Assembly: GCA_965153355.1 (NCBI GenBank)
Contig: OZ231128.1
Span: forward strand, 21,638,001 to 21,702,000
Direction of reading: 5' to 3'
DNA from: Flaccisagitta enflata
Lineage: Eukaryota > Chaetognatha > Sagittoidea > Aphragmophora
DNA length: 64,000 nucleotides
Part shown: positions 37,062 to 57,300 of the stretch, piece by piece
Position numbering within the stretch: position 1 is the stretch's first letter
Layout: the number at the start of each line of letters is the position of its first letter
Notes under the pieces: model-generated
Seen by the model: only the letters and a program-made list of their open reading frames with translations
Told to the model about the DNA's origin: nothing
Database searches by the model: none
Position numbers and translations under genes: made by a program

Positions 37062-37110
37062 AAAAAAGAAAGATAGAGAGAAAGAAAGAAAGAAAGAAAG
37101 AAAGAAAATT

Positions 37111-37201
<91 letters not shown>

Positions 37202-37202
37202 A
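37012..37202. repeat. (GAAA)n
   Basis: A third GAAA tract, directly after an exon-like stretch at 36949-37010. Confidence 0.95.
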
Positions 37203-37223
37203 TTAATGAATGAGTAAATAAAC

Positions 37224-37535
37224 AGGTGGGCAGGAGCAGTTTTTAGATGGGCAGGTGCAGTCATTCAGTGGGCAGGGGCTATATTTTGGGTAGGCAGGGG
37301 CTGTTACGCTCAGAAGTCAACCTACAGACCAACATACCAAGGGACATACCCTCTTATAGAGTCGCTTAGTCAGCGACTAGAAAGAACACAAAAAAAAAGA
37401 AAAAGAAAAGAAAACAAGGCCAAGTAGGCCAATAGGTGCGACGGTGTGGATCGTCGAACGAATGCGTTACCAACCGACCAACCAACCAACGGACACAGCC
37501 AGTTATGGAGGTGCTTGGTCGCACCTAAAAAGGAA
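37224..37535. mobile_element. Diverged relatives of the AGTCGCGTG family
   Basis: GTGGGCAGGGGC-type units are followed by ACAGACCAACATACC and GTCGCTTAGTCAGCGACTAG. A second segment then has ACAAGGCCAAGTAGGCC and GGTGCGACGG, ending TGGTCGCACCTAAAAAGG. The layout is the same (GGCC end, GGAC-like tract, hairpin end) but the sequence is divergent. Confidence 0.4.
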
Positions 37536-37834
37536 ACTAACTGAAATCCGACGTGCGAACTCATTTTCCTCTCATGGCTAGATGGATAGATGGAAAGAAG
37601 GATACGCAGGAAGCTCTAACGTGCCATTGCAACAGACACGTCATCCTACGCAAAACAGGGACGTCTAATCTAGGGTTCCGTAAATATTGGTTTTTTTAGT
37701 GTAGCGTATTTGCGCTTCGAGCTTCGGGTTTGCATAAGCGGGAATTTCATTAGCGCGGAAAAAGGAACATGACGACGTCCATGCTCTTTGGTATGTCAAC
37801 CGCAGAAGTGGAGCGCAGCTGTGGAATGGGAAGT

Positions 37835-38265
37835 GCAAAAGTAAAGCATGTCAATGTCTCTGCACTGTGGTGTGAGAAATGCAATAATAAGGTACAATGA
37901 CGACATCCATGGTCTATGGTATGACAACCTCAAAAGTGAAGCGAAGCTGTCACTACCACAACTGTAGCATGAAAAGTGCAAAAGTAAAGCATGGCGATCT
38001 CCCTGCACTCAGTGCAAAGTGGTATGAGAAGGGCTGTAATAAAGTACAACGACTACGGATAACCATAACTTCTGTTTTATCATATGAGAAATGCAAAAAT
38101 GAAGCATGACCACTTCCATGCATTGTGGTATGAGAAGCAAGCATAACGACCGCCACCACTGTTGTAACATGGGAAATGCAAAAGTAAAGTTTGGCGATGT
38201 CCTTGAGCTGTGGTATGAGAAGTTCAATTACACGGTGCGACAACGACCAATACTTCTGTCTCACA
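37835..38265. repeat. Degenerate tandem repeat (about 75-140 bp spacing)
   Basis: GAAATGCAAAAGTAAAGCAT, GGCGATGTC and TGTGGTATGAGAA recur at least four times with variable spacing. Confidence 0.6.
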
Positions 38266-38517
38266 GGAGGTATGACGCACTGAAATTAAAGCAAGAGGAA
38301 TTTACCCAGAGGACAAAGTTACCATTCACTTTACTAATTTTGCTTAAGTCAATGCTTGTGTTTATTTTTTTTGCACTTAAATGTGTATACTTACATAATA
38401 TAAGGAAACCGATCAAACCAGTCAAATGATAAAAATGCAAAAAGATTAAAAAAAAATCGATTCTGATTAGACTAATAAGTTGAAAAAAATAATGACAATC
38501 ATTTCAGTAACTGCTCA

Positions 38518-38660
38518 CTGAAAATTTTGAATTTGCATAAAAAATCAAAATATCATTAAAATAAGAACATAGCGCCCTCAGTTTATGTTATAGGAATCGC
38601 GCTATGTTCTTGTTTTATTGATATTTTGATTTTCTATGCAAATCTAAAATTTTCAATGAG
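38518..38660. repeat. Inverted repeat with ~57-bp arms
   Basis: The left arm (TTTGCATAAAAAATCAAAAT through AAGAACATAGCGC) is complemented by GCGCTATGTTCTTG through ATTTTGATTTTCTATGCAAA across a ~22-bp loop. It looks like a small non-autonomous element, with no coding. Confidence 0.7.
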
Positions 38661-39172
38661 CCATAGTACATTGACAAAATAAGTCTTTTAATGAATTTCG
38701 CATATTTTTTCAACTGAAAAATAAATGATCGGAAATTAAAACTGGCATATGCAAGCCAATTCATGCAAAATATGGCTGTTGACAGCTTAGTTGAAAACAT
38801 AAAAACAAAAATTATCATTAAATTTCATTGTATAAATTTTATGACTTGTCTAGCTCAGGTAACAAATTCAATGGTAATTTTCAGTGCGTCGTATAAGCTA
38901 TGACAGCAGTGACGCAAAAGGGCATAATGAGAGTGCAAGTAAAGGATGTAACAATAATGTACATTGGCATAGGAAATATTAAGTTAGTAATATTTTTTTC
39001 TTTTACATGTGCGTCGATCATGCAACACCTAAACCACAGTTCATAAATAGTGCTTAGCTATACTTATTGACTAGAAGAAAAAGAGAAACCATTTCGAAAT
39101 AACACGCAACCTTTCTCTGTCTCTGTCTCTATCTCTGTAAATCGTCTTCTCTTTCTCTTTCCTCATATGAAA

Positions 39173-39448
<276 letters not shown>

Positions 39449-39790
39449 CTTTTCATTCTCGTGCTACGCAACTCTATTATCCACATTTTGGTCGGTCGGT
39501 CATTCAATCCATCTCATTTGTTGATTTAGCACGTTTTTTTTTTGTTTGTCCACATGTCTCTCCACATATGTCACATGTTCAATACACGCAGAGACACAGC
39601 CCGGACGCATCGTTGCCCGGTCGGGCTTGTTTTTTTGCGTCGCCTTGTTTCCATATTGCCTCCTTCTTTTTTTCTTTCTCCATCTGTCTTTCTATCTGTC
39701 TGTATTCCTTCCTTTTTGTCCGTCCTATTTTTGCCTGTGTCTCTGTTTGTCACTTTAGTTAGATCTTTTTGCCTCTCCCTGGCTATTCGT

Positions 39791-39895
<105 letters not shown>

Positions 39896-40199
39896 TCATC
39901 GGCTTTTCAACTGGTAAATTACGACATTTGACAAACTGAACAATGAATGAAACCTCGAAAATTGGGAAGAAAGACAGTTTTTTTTTCTCAACATGAAAAG
40001 ATTAAAAAAACAAGAAAAACACGAAGAAACAGAAATTGATGATGACAAGAAGAAAAGTCTGAATTAGGACATTTTTGTCTTTCCTACTTTATGGTTCTTT
40101 TTTATATTTTAGTTGAAAACCTTAATTGAAGGGAAAAAAAAATTATGTTTTCTTTTTTTTGGTGAATGTCTCTCCATCCACCAGTAAAATCATCCGTTC

Positions 40200-40355
40200 G
40201 ACCAACCGTCCGTCCATGCATCTTTCCATATGTCCGTCCATCCATCTCACCATCCTTTCTTCCATCCATCCATCCATCCATCCATCCATCCATTTATCTA
40301 TCCATCCGTGCGTTCGTCTGTTCGGTTATCCGTACATTTATCCATCCATCCAACT
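40200..40355. repeat. (ATCC)n-type tract
   Basis: Interrupted ATCC, GTCC and GTCT units, similar in composition to the tracts inside the AGTCGCGTG family. Confidence 0.8.
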
Positions 40356-40972
40356 GGCCGAAAAAAAGACCTACTTGCCTGTCTGTCCGTTATTGCAACT
40401 CTCATCCTGTCATCCTGTCATCTTCTTAACCCTAACTTTCTTCATCTTTCATCATCTTCTTCATCTTCCATCATCTTCTTCCTCGTCCTGACTTCCGCAT
40501 GCGACTTGATACATCATCTTTCTGGTCCTTAAATGCTCCTGACATGTCACGTCGGCTTCTCTTTCGATGTTATGGATCTCAAACTGTTTTATATGTTGTT
40601 GAATATTGTTATGAATAACCACCAAAATCCTATTTTTTATTTTGTAGTTCTTTGAAATGGTCACCATTGTATCATCTTCTCTTATGTATCGAGAAGCGTA
40701 TTTGCTGATTTTTCTCCTTCCTCTGTTTCTCTTGGTTCTTCTTCTTGGTCAATATTGTGCTTCCTCATGAGTTGATTTTGTCATGGAATTCCTTTTTTTT
40801 TGGTTCCTGGTTTCTGGTGGAGATAAGTTTTCATTTTTGGTCTCTTTATATTTCTTTCGGTAGCGCGTCGTGTCTTGTGGCTTAAACGCCACGCTGCAGG
40901 TTACAGTCCGCCCGTCTGACAAACGTAACCATCCGTTGGTATGGTTTTTTCTCACCTCTGTCTGTCTGTCTG

Positions 40973-41156
<184 letters not shown>

Positions 41157-41191
41157 TCTGTCTGTCTCTGTCCATCTCTGTCTCTGTCAAC

Positions 41192-41755
<564 letters not shown>

Positions 41756-42235
41756 CGAATATCGAAAAAAGACCGGCGCGTGCAAAACGGCACGTACTAT
41801 CTAGCTCAGAAATATAGACACTAGATAAGCATTGATTGATTTATTCAAAAAATGATACATAATACACAGGCCTGATTTTAGAGCGAGCCCGCAAGCCCGA
41901 TGCTCTCTATTTTGCTCTCGGGCTCTCATGTTTTGCAAGCTCTGAGCCCGGCAAGCTCTCTCTTATTGGGATGGATTCAGAGCGCTCAAGCTGATTGAGT
42001 GAAATATTTGAAAAATCATTCAGTGTTGAGTCGTTTTTTGTGTTTTTTCACAAATTGAATGTAATGACCATTCTATCATTACATCATATAATCAGTAGCT
42101 GCTATTATAAATCTAGGCTGAAACGATTGTAAAACTTGGCATGAAATTTTTTCGGGCTCATGGTTTTGCTGTCGGGCTCTGTCAAATTGTGGGGAGCGAG
42201 CCCGACTGGCTCAGTCAAAAAAATCACTAAGATCA

Positions 42236-43170
42236 GGCCTGATAATTAGGCCTGAGCTATATAGCATTTTTGTCAACTATACAATACCAATACAATACAT
42301 TCAAGTATTGGGACAATACAATACAATGCCAATACAATACAATATCTATCAAAATTGTATACAATACATTATCAAAACATGCAATATAATACAAAATATA
42401 TATGATTTTATATAGTTTTAATAATAAGTAATAAGTAGTAGTATATATTAAACTAATCATAGTTAGATGATATAATAATGATCTGAAAATAATATAATAA
42501 TCTTAATCATCATATAGATATTTTGTTATATAAAAAGAGCTGAAAAATTTTTATATTTTACTTCATTTTTTTGTTATTCTTTTTTATCCTTAGTATTTGT
42601 TTCTTTTTTTATTTCACTTATGTATTTTTTTTTGTTTATTTAAATTTGATTTTGTTTGTTTTTTATTTTCTTTTGTATATTTGTGTTTTTCATTATCTTT
42701 CCTTGTCTCTTTCTCTCTTTCTCCTGTTGATTCTTTATTTTCTTCCTCTTCTTCCTTTTCATCCTTCCAGCTTCTGACCACTGAAAGTTTCCTTCATAGA
42801 TTTTTATTCCTCTTCTTCTTCATTGTCTATATTTCCAACCCACTTTATCTGTCACAAGTTCTTCTTCCTCTTCCTCTTTTTATCCCTCACCCACTTTTAC
42901 TTTCAGCAAATACTCCTCTTCTCTTTTCATCTCTTACCTTCTCCATTTTTTTGTTCTCCCTTAGACCTAAGAATGCTTTTCTTCTTCCTCTTCATCTCCT
43001 TCAGTCTTTCTCTCATATATTTTACTTTCTTCAAATCAGCTTTTTCGTATATAATATTTTATTGTATTGGCAAAAAAACAAAATAAACTACATGTATTGG
43101 GAAAACAGAATACACATGAATATTGTAAACCCAATACCAATACCCAATACAATCGCTCAGGCCTGCTGAT
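42236..43170. repeat. AT- and T-rich segment bounded by an AGGCCTGAGC inverted end
   Basis: AGGCCTGAGC near 42248 is complemented by GCTCAGGCCT near 43156. Inside both ends are CAATACAATAC-type units. A tandem 50-bp repeat (TAATTCTGGAATACATTTAC, CAATAAACGCG) follows at 43175-43262. Element status uncertain. Confidence 0.35.
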
Positions 43171-43404
43171 AATACAATTCTGGAATACATTTACCAATAA
43201 ACGCGGTTCTCCAATAAATGATACATAATATAATTCTGGAATACATTTACCAATAAACGCGTCTCTCGCCGACCGGAAAAAAGTCGTAAAGGGAAGTCTT
43301 TTTTTTCTGTGCATGTACTCCTGTGTCTGTGCATCTCATGATGTCTGGTTGACTGCTTGTCTGTTTTTGTTATTCAATCTCTGTCTGTTTTTCTTCCTGG
43401 TCTT

Positions 43405-43941
<537 letters not shown>

Positions 43942-44204
43942 CGAAAATTCAAAAAATAAAAAAACATTCAAAAATTCATAACGCCAAAATTAATGATCGT
44001 AAAGACTTCTGGTTGGCGCCATTTGAAAGAGAAAAATTAGCTCTTTCTTAGCTGTGAATATCAAAATATGTATCATTCCAGTCAGGAAATGGCCCATCTT
44101 TCGCAAGTTCCTCAAATCGAAGATGGAAAACCCGATTTCTCCCCTACGTTTCAAAAAGTCGAATTACGTAATTCGACTCTTTTTCAATTATTATGTGTGT
44201 CCCC

Positions 44205-44690
44205 CTTAGGCAGTAGCAACTGCCTTCATACGCCTTGGCATGCTTTTGTAGAGAGATCTGAGGTAAATTAGCAAGATCTTTCGCAGATTTTTAGGCAACT
44301 TTTTTCAGCCCTGCAGCTGATATTGTATAATCTTTGTTGTGAAGCTGCTTCACTTGAGACCAAAGCAATTCAATTGGGTTTAGATTGGGGTAGTTTCCAG
44401 GCCAATTACGAAAGAGGCTGATGCCCTGTTTTGTGTGCCATTGCCTCATTGTAGTGGCTCAATGTACTGGAGCGCCATCTTCTATCAATAAACTGCAATT
44501 TTTTTTGCCATTTTTGATTTGGAGTAGCAATCTTGTTTTGTCTCTCAGTTCTAAACGCTTTGACTTAGAAGAACGCAATTGGTGCCATTCAATCAGAAAT
44601 TTGATGTTGTTTCTGGATCTCACCATTTTTTCTATCAATTTGTTATTTCAAGCAGAGATATTGCCAAAAACGCTTGTGTCTATACTTTTG
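44205..44690 (-). pseudogene. Decayed Tc1/mariner-type transposase, 3' part
   Basis: A minus-strand translation shows LIEDGAPVH, an in-frame stop, then RQWHTKQGI, FRNWPGNYPNLNPIELLW, and a terminal helical region with a second stop. The D in EDGAP and E in NPIELLW are the second and third catalytic residues of the Tc1/mariner triad. The expected N-terminal helix-turn-helix region and first catalytic Asp are not readable. Non-functional. Confidence 0.75.
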
Positions 44691-45119
44691 AGCTAGATAG
44701 TAGCTGACGCGTGTTTGCATGTGCGCGTAAGTGAGGCTAAAGGAGCGCATCTATTCCTTTATTGACAATTGAACTCCGATCGTCGATACGTATTTTTTTT
44801 TCTCATCTACCTTTTCAGCACAAACTGAGAGATAAAAAGATAATGTAACAAAGCAAGCGTTCACGATCTATCTACTATGCTTAAAACAAGGCCACGTTTT
44901 AGAACTGTCAATACCAGCTGCGGACGGATTGACGGAGACGGAAATGCGCATTTGCACATTTCAAATCGAACGTCGTACCACAATTGTCTATTTGGGCATA
45001 CTAGAGGAAAGCTATATCCAACAACCACCTTAAATTCCCAAATTACGGATTGACGGGGACGAAAAATCGCGTTTACACATTTCAAATCGAGCGTCGTATC
45101 ACAAATGCTTATTTCGGCA

Positions 45120-45185
45120 TATATATAGTATATAATACTAGTATATAGTATATAGTATGTAGTATATAGTATATAATACTAGAGG
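45120..45185. repeat. TATAGTA-type AT repeat
   Basis: Units of TATAGTATA with variants. A ~50-bp segment (ACACATTTCAAATCGAACGTCG-like) is duplicated on either side. Confidence 0.7.
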
Positions 45186-45658
45186 CAAGTTATATCAAAC
45201 AACCACCCAAGATTCCCAAATTACCAATACTGACACCCCTAAAACAACTCAAACACCTAAATCATCAACTCAATTTGTTATTGTTACGGATGAAAAAAGC
45301 TTAATGTCAGGTGGTCCATTCAATTCAAACCTGTTTTCAAAGCGAGTATCAACTGCCACTTCACATCGGCGCGGATCAATATTCATTCTTATTGTTCTAT
45401 GCAGTTGATCTCCTTTAGTGAGAGTGTCTCAGGGTTATCTTGTTATTCATAATCCCGATCATTGAGATCTATGTCAAAAAATTGATGTAGGCCTCTTATG
45501 AATCAAAACTTGTTTGTTTAAAGCCTTGGACCCAAGGATGCGCCCATCCGTGAGATCTGATGATCTTTAGTCGAAATCTTTTTTCTTCAATCATAACAAA
45601 TCACGAACAAAATCATTTTGGTTTGCTTCAATGAACTAAAAGCATTGAGATCTTTAGG

Positions 45659-45913
45659 TTGAGCTGGTGTCCTGGTGACACCATTCAACAAAATTTATGG
45701 ATTAACTTGTCAAGAAATAATGAAAACGGGGATTATGTTTATGAAACCAAGACGCCGATAAATCCTCCATTTCAAACCTGTTTGGCGTCAAATACTCAAT
45801 TTCAAATATTAGAGGTCCTTGATCCAAATCAAATGATCCTCTATCGTAAAGATCGAAACGAGGGAAAGTTACTCATGCAGGATCGTTTCGGAAATCGGTG
45901 GGCAGGAAATTAG
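45659..45913 (+). CDS. Small open frame, possible gene fragment
   Basis: An 84-codon frame with non-repetitive composition (for example NENGDYVYETKTPINPP, RNEGKLLMQDRFGNRW) ending in TAG. There is no recognisable domain and no splice partner. It could be a decayed exon or chance. Confidence 0.2.
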   Translation: MSWCPGDTIQQNLWINLSRNNENGDYVYETKTPINPPFQTCLASNTQFQILEVLDPNQMILYRKDRNEGKLLMQDRFGNRWAGN

Positions 45914-46027
45914 AATCATGTCCACACTAATTCACACAACTTTGTAGAATTTTTTTTGTTTTTTTGCAGGGGTGTATGAAATTGAGTCACTTTTGTCCCC
46001 CCCATGCCTTTGATTTTCTTTCTTTTA

Positions 46028-46205
46028 AAATCTCTGATCTAAAATCTCTGATCTAAAATCTCTGATCTAAAATGTCCGATCTAAAATCTATAATCCAAAA
46101 TCTTTGATCTAAAATCTCAAATCTCAAATCTCAAATCTCAAATCTCAAATCTCAAATCTCAAATCTCAAATCTCAAATCTATGATTTAAAATCTATGATC
46201 TTCCC
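46028..46205. repeat. ATCTCTGATCTAAA and ATCTCAA units
   Basis: 14-bp units give way to 7-bp units, then back. Confidence 0.85.
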
Positions 46206-46533
46206 CATACGGCAATAAAGCATTGTAATTAAGGTCTAAATAGTGGATTTGCGTTCACTGTTGAATTGCTCATCTTTTTTCTATTCTTCTTCGCGTCAAG
46301 CTCTTGCTCTCATCAAGCAACAAACCAGATTTTTCCCTGGGAGTCTTTCGCTTCTTCTAATGAAGCAGATTGTGTTGTTAATTCCTCGTCATGAGGAGCC
46401 CATCTTTTCATAATCCCTTTGCGGTCTCGGTTTGTCTTTTTGTTAGTTAGTCGGTCACGCGCTCACCTTATATGTTTTCAGGGATATGTTTTGATCTTTC
46501 CTGAGTCTAACAATATGCAAATACCACATGGAC

Positions 46534-47502
46534 AAAAAAAAAAGACGCACTTTTGAATGGCTAATTTTGCCTATAAATCTTAGGACATTTGTAAGACCTT
46601 CGAATGTACTTTTATTTGGCAGCAATCTGGTTATACTATCTTTTTCTCATTAAGAAATGGCATTAGTTTGAGTAAAAACTTCGCCCATTTCAGTTTCGCA
46701 ATCCCTATGTTAAAATACATTTTAATAAGTTAGCGCTTCTCTTCGCACAGTCCCTAAGACAGCGTTCCCCCGAAGGCAACATTTGTGTTTCAAAGACGGT
46801 TAAAATGGAAATTTTGAATGAATGGAAATGAAAAAAAAATGAATAAAAATGATTCAGATAGCTAAGACATATTATTTAAAAGAAAAATTTGCATTTATTT
46901 AGCAAGAAAGATCAAGTTTAGCCAATGTTACTAAAAAAAATTTATTGAAAATTTCTATTTTTTTCATTTTTGGTCACTGATAGGGGGCTGGTCTAAATTC
47001 TAAATTTGCATAGAAAATGAAAAAATGAATAAACAAGGAACATAGTTCTCTTCCCAAATCGATTACAGAGAGAACTATGTTTTTCAAAATGCAAAATTTC
47101 CCTGTGTATGGCTTTCTTAGAATTTAGACCACAGAAAATGAAAAAAAGTGTAAGCAGAAATTTGCTAAAAACCATCATTTTCCTGCGTGTTTCCATGTGA
47201 ATCGCATAGTTCAAATTACTTTTTAGGTCAGAATATGATAAAAAGGTATACACCAAGTGTCTTTAGAGACAAAATGTCTGCTAAAAGCATTCCAGCTTCA
47301 TTATTGTCATGACAATGATGCAAAAAGTATGGTGAAACACTTAATTTTCCTTCGAAAATTCGCCGTCCTAAACCGTTTGAGATACAGACATGGGATCGGT
47401 CTAGATGGAAAATTTTTTGAAAATCTTTAAAAGTGTCCTTTTCAAAAATAGTTTGAATCATTTCTTAATTTTATATCATCAACTAAGAGGTGCGCTTTTT
47501 TT
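46534..47502. mobile_element. AAAAAGACGCAC-ended element, long copy
   Basis: It begins AAAAAAAAAAGACGCACTTT and ends GAGGTGCGCTTTTTTT. The outer ~215 and ~165 bp match the short copy at 61064-61449. About 590 bp of extra sequence in the middle includes an imperfect palindrome (46990-47125). No transposase read. Confidence 0.65.
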
Positions 47503-47844
47503 GCCTTTGCAACTTCATTCTATGATTTTTCCTCAACAGTCTTAGTGCTATATTGATTCAGCAAAAGTCAATACCATCACTGGTAAAACTGAAGCCTCAT
47601 GAAGCTAGAAATAATCCATTCGATGTTTTCAAGGTCAGCCAATACTCTGAGATTTGAAATTCTTTCATCCATGAAAAACATAACAAGAACTAATTCTTTG
47701 AATGGAAAGATTTTGGGAGAAGCATAACAACCATTTATCCGGTGCCTTGCCTAAAAATCATGTCCTTAAGGATTTAGTCTCATGTTTAAAATTACAGTCA
47801 TCAAAGCTCATTTCTTTAGTCCACTATTATCATTGTCCATTCAA

Positions 47845-47935
47845 GGTGCTCTTTAAACAAGGTGCTCTTAAACAAGGTGCTCTTAAACAAGGTGCTCTTT
47901 AAACACAATTCATCTCTTTAAACACAATTCATTCT
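47845..47935. repeat. 15-17-bp tandem repeat
   Basis: Four units of AAACAAGGTGCTCTT, then two of CTTTAAACACAATTCAT. Confidence 0.85.
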
Positions 47936-48848
47936 GATCCTACTCTTGCTATACTTGACGGTAATTTTCAAATTTCTTCTTGCCCTCCTTATCTTTTTAT
48001 TTCCTTTTCATTTCGCCTGAAAAGAGAGATACAACTCTTGCTTTATTCAACATTATTTTCTAAAACGTTCCCGTATCTCGATAAAAAAGGTTCGCCACTC
48101 TATCAGTCCATTCGCCTATCTAATTATCTAACGCTGCGCAAGAAGTTGTTGTGATAGTTCGCTTTCTCTGACATAAAATGCCTCACATGTTTACGAATAA
48201 GTCAATCTTCATTTTTTCTTTTTTTTCTTTAACATTTCCGATAGGATTTACGTACTTGATGTCGCATGAGTAGGCTGTAACTGTACTTCTTTCAGATGGC
48301 ATGTTAGTCTAAGAAACCATTTTCCTCCATGAACTGAGTGTGGTGCAAAGAAAGAATCTCATTTTATACTGTCACCATAACTACAATGATATCTCATCGT
48401 TTCCTTTACCATCATCGACTTTGATGACGTACTTAGCAAGGAAATACTGTTCATAATACGTCTCAAGTTTACCCGACTTAACGCAATACAAGATCAAGAC
48501 GACAAATTTGACGAATTCCTGATTATGGATGAAAATCATTGGCTGCCTCTTCAAAACTCACGACTTATGTGTTGAACCTTTTTCGATGAACACCCATAAC
48601 GAAAATAATAGCCATTTGAAAAAAGAAAACGAACAAAAAACAATAAAACCCCCTAATTATCTATGATGGAATCTGGAATCACAGATCACATGTGCGCGCA
48701 GGTGAGATTTGACATGGAATGCATGAAACATGATACAGGAATGAACCATCATGAAGCATGATACAGGAATGATCCTGCCAACTGCCTTTCACTGAATCTT
48801 TGCTTTTGTCAATAGTATATAGTCCCTACATGTGCCATGTTTTTAAAC
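47936..48848. other. Intergenic, nothing recognised
   Basis: AT-rich DNA with no exon, RNA or element boundary that I can support. A 26-bp duplicate (GAATGAACCATCATGAAGCA-like) occurs near 48740-48770. Confidence 0.5.
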
Positions 48849-49988
48849 AAGGCCGGATACACGGCTACCCCAGTCGCGTGCGGGTGGGCAGGGGCCATAC
48901 TTGAGGTCACTTGATCATATGGGCAGGAGCCATTAGGTCAGAAACCGCGAAAACCCCCAAAAAAGTAAATTGTGACAGACCAATGCGCTGTGGGCTGAAT
49001 TGTGCGCTAGGTGGCTCATTGGGGATTGACATTGCATCTTTTCCATTACATTGTTCCTTATGAAATATACAGAGTGAAAAACATTTTTCTGCATATTTTC
49101 AGATGTTATGAAACTATTTATACCCAATATTAACTCATTTCTATTGGATTAAAAGCTTTATGACCTAAGAGTGCAAAAGAAAAGAAATTTGAGAAAATCA
49201 AGTGAAAAATACTGCTAAACTCTCTTGCATTTAGTATTTAAGTTGTCTAATAATTTGACCAAATCAATCAAATTTCTGTTTTTGTTTAATAAAATTCCTT
49301 AATAAAAAATAATTTTTCTGCTCATTTAGCTCATTTTGCTCATTTTTCTTCCAATCAAATATAGATTTTTACTTTTATCCACATTATTACTTGTCCATTT
49401 TAGGCCAAAAAAATCGCAATTTGCACGGCGAAGCACGGCTTGAGCCATAGCATTCTGGATTCAGGACCCCATGAACTACATTTTGGCATAGGTCGCTCAT
49501 TGTGCGTCCTTGTGCGATTTTTTATATTCATAGGGTAATAAAAGCATGCAAATTACGTCAAATATGTAGTAACAGTAGACTAATTTATTAGCGCTAAAGA
49601 TGTAAAAAATATTGATTTATAATATAAACATTAATGAAGGAATCCAATCCAATATTGAAGATATCATGAGCTTTTTGTAATCATAACAGATTATCCAAAA
49701 AGATCATTGATTTTTCTTGAAATTCAGCATTTTTCGTAGTAATGTCCATTTAGGTCGCCTTTTCTCACTCTAAATCGCCATAAAACCTGTCGTATGGACC
49801 GGTAATATATGAATAAATGCTACCTTGACCAGTTTACTTAGTTTGAGCCATTTAGCAGAGATAAAAATTTTCACCCAAATACCCAAGAAGCCATCTAGCG
49901 CAATCCGTGGCCCTTAGTGCAATGGACCAACGGACCGACGGACAGATGGACCGACAAAGCGGAGTGTAGAGTCGCGTAGCACGCGACT
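48849..49988 (-). mobile_element. AGTCGCGTG-family element with a nested insert
   Basis: The GGCC end (AAGGCCGGATACACGGCTAC through AAAGTAAATTGTGACAGACC) and the hairpin end (GGACCGACAAAGCGGAGTGT through GCACGCGACT) of one compact copy are separated by about 930 bp. That insert has imperfectly inverted ends, TTGTGCGCTAGGTGGCTCA against AAGCCATCTAGCGCAATCC. Confidence 0.6.
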
Positions 49989-50171
49989 AAAGAATGATTT
50001 GATGAAGGAAAAAGATTTGAATACTTGTAATACATGTACTATAAGATCTTCCTTAACAATAGAAGAGAACATAGCCATCTAAAAAACATGCTAGTGGGCA
50101 GGAGGGCAGCACTGCCCCTGCCCAACCGTTAGCCACGTATCAAGTTATTATTATCTCTTTTTACGTTTCAG

Positions 50172-56464
<6,293 letters not shown>

Positions 56465-56687
56465 TAACCGAAATTTTTCTTCTCTGTTTACATCGATATG
56501 GGTTCGACATAGTTGTTCCCGCAATGTTTTGGGATGAATCTCGTTGTACTTTTGATTGTAATGGAGCATTATTTGTCCTTACCTCTGTCCCGCCTCAACC
56601 CTTGATTGTTTTCAACTCTTTCTCCCCAACATTGAATTAGCTCTTTTCTATTCCTACTTTCTAACCTTACCCCCCACCACGTAATCT

Positions 56688-56975
56688 GAGGTGAGATTAA
56701 AACCCGGGGTATACTCGGGTATTTGGCTATGCTCGGGTATTGCTCGGGTATTGCTTGGGTATTGCTCAGGTATTGCTCGGGTATTGCTAGGGTATTACTT
56801 GGGTATTGCTTGGGTATGCTCGAGTATGCCCGGGTATTACTTTGGCATTGCGGGTATGCTCGGGTATTGCTTGGGTATTGCTGGGGTATTACTCGGTATT
56901 ACTCGGGTATTGCTAGGGTATTTCTTGGGTATTCTCGGGTATGCTCGGGTATTGCTCGGGTATTAATCTCACATT
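56688..56975. repeat. 12-bp minisatellite between inverted ends
   Basis: About 20 units of GGGTATTGCTCG with variants, bounded by GGTGAGATTAA on the left and TTAATCTCAC on the right. It lies shortly after the PKA stop. Confidence 0.85.
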
Positions 56976-57164
56976 TTTCTATTAGAGATTACCGGGTGCC
57001 CCCCCCCTTATTTGTGAACATCCGCTTTATCGTTACTCACTCAATGCTCTTCCAACCTCTTTTTTTAATCCATATGGTGAGCAAAGAAATATGGATTGAA
57101 GCTGAAGAGGCACTGATTAATGTCAACGCAACTGGTTCTGAAAGTGAAAAAAAAAAAGATGATT

Positions 57165-57300
57165 ATATCCGTCGGTCCGCCGGTCTGTCGGTCCGTTGGT
57201 CCATAACATTTTTTTTCATTTCAAGTGGTTTTTGTATTACTGCCCCTGCCCAATCGTCCGCGAAGTGTCCTGCCGTGTATATGGCCTTGTTTCTGAGTGA
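57165..57300 (+). mobile_element. AGTCGCGTG-family relic, GGCC end
   Basis: GTCGGTCCGCCGG tract, TTTTTGTATTACTGCCCCTG and CCGTGTATATGGCCTTGTTT; the hairpin end is lost. Confidence 0.5.
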
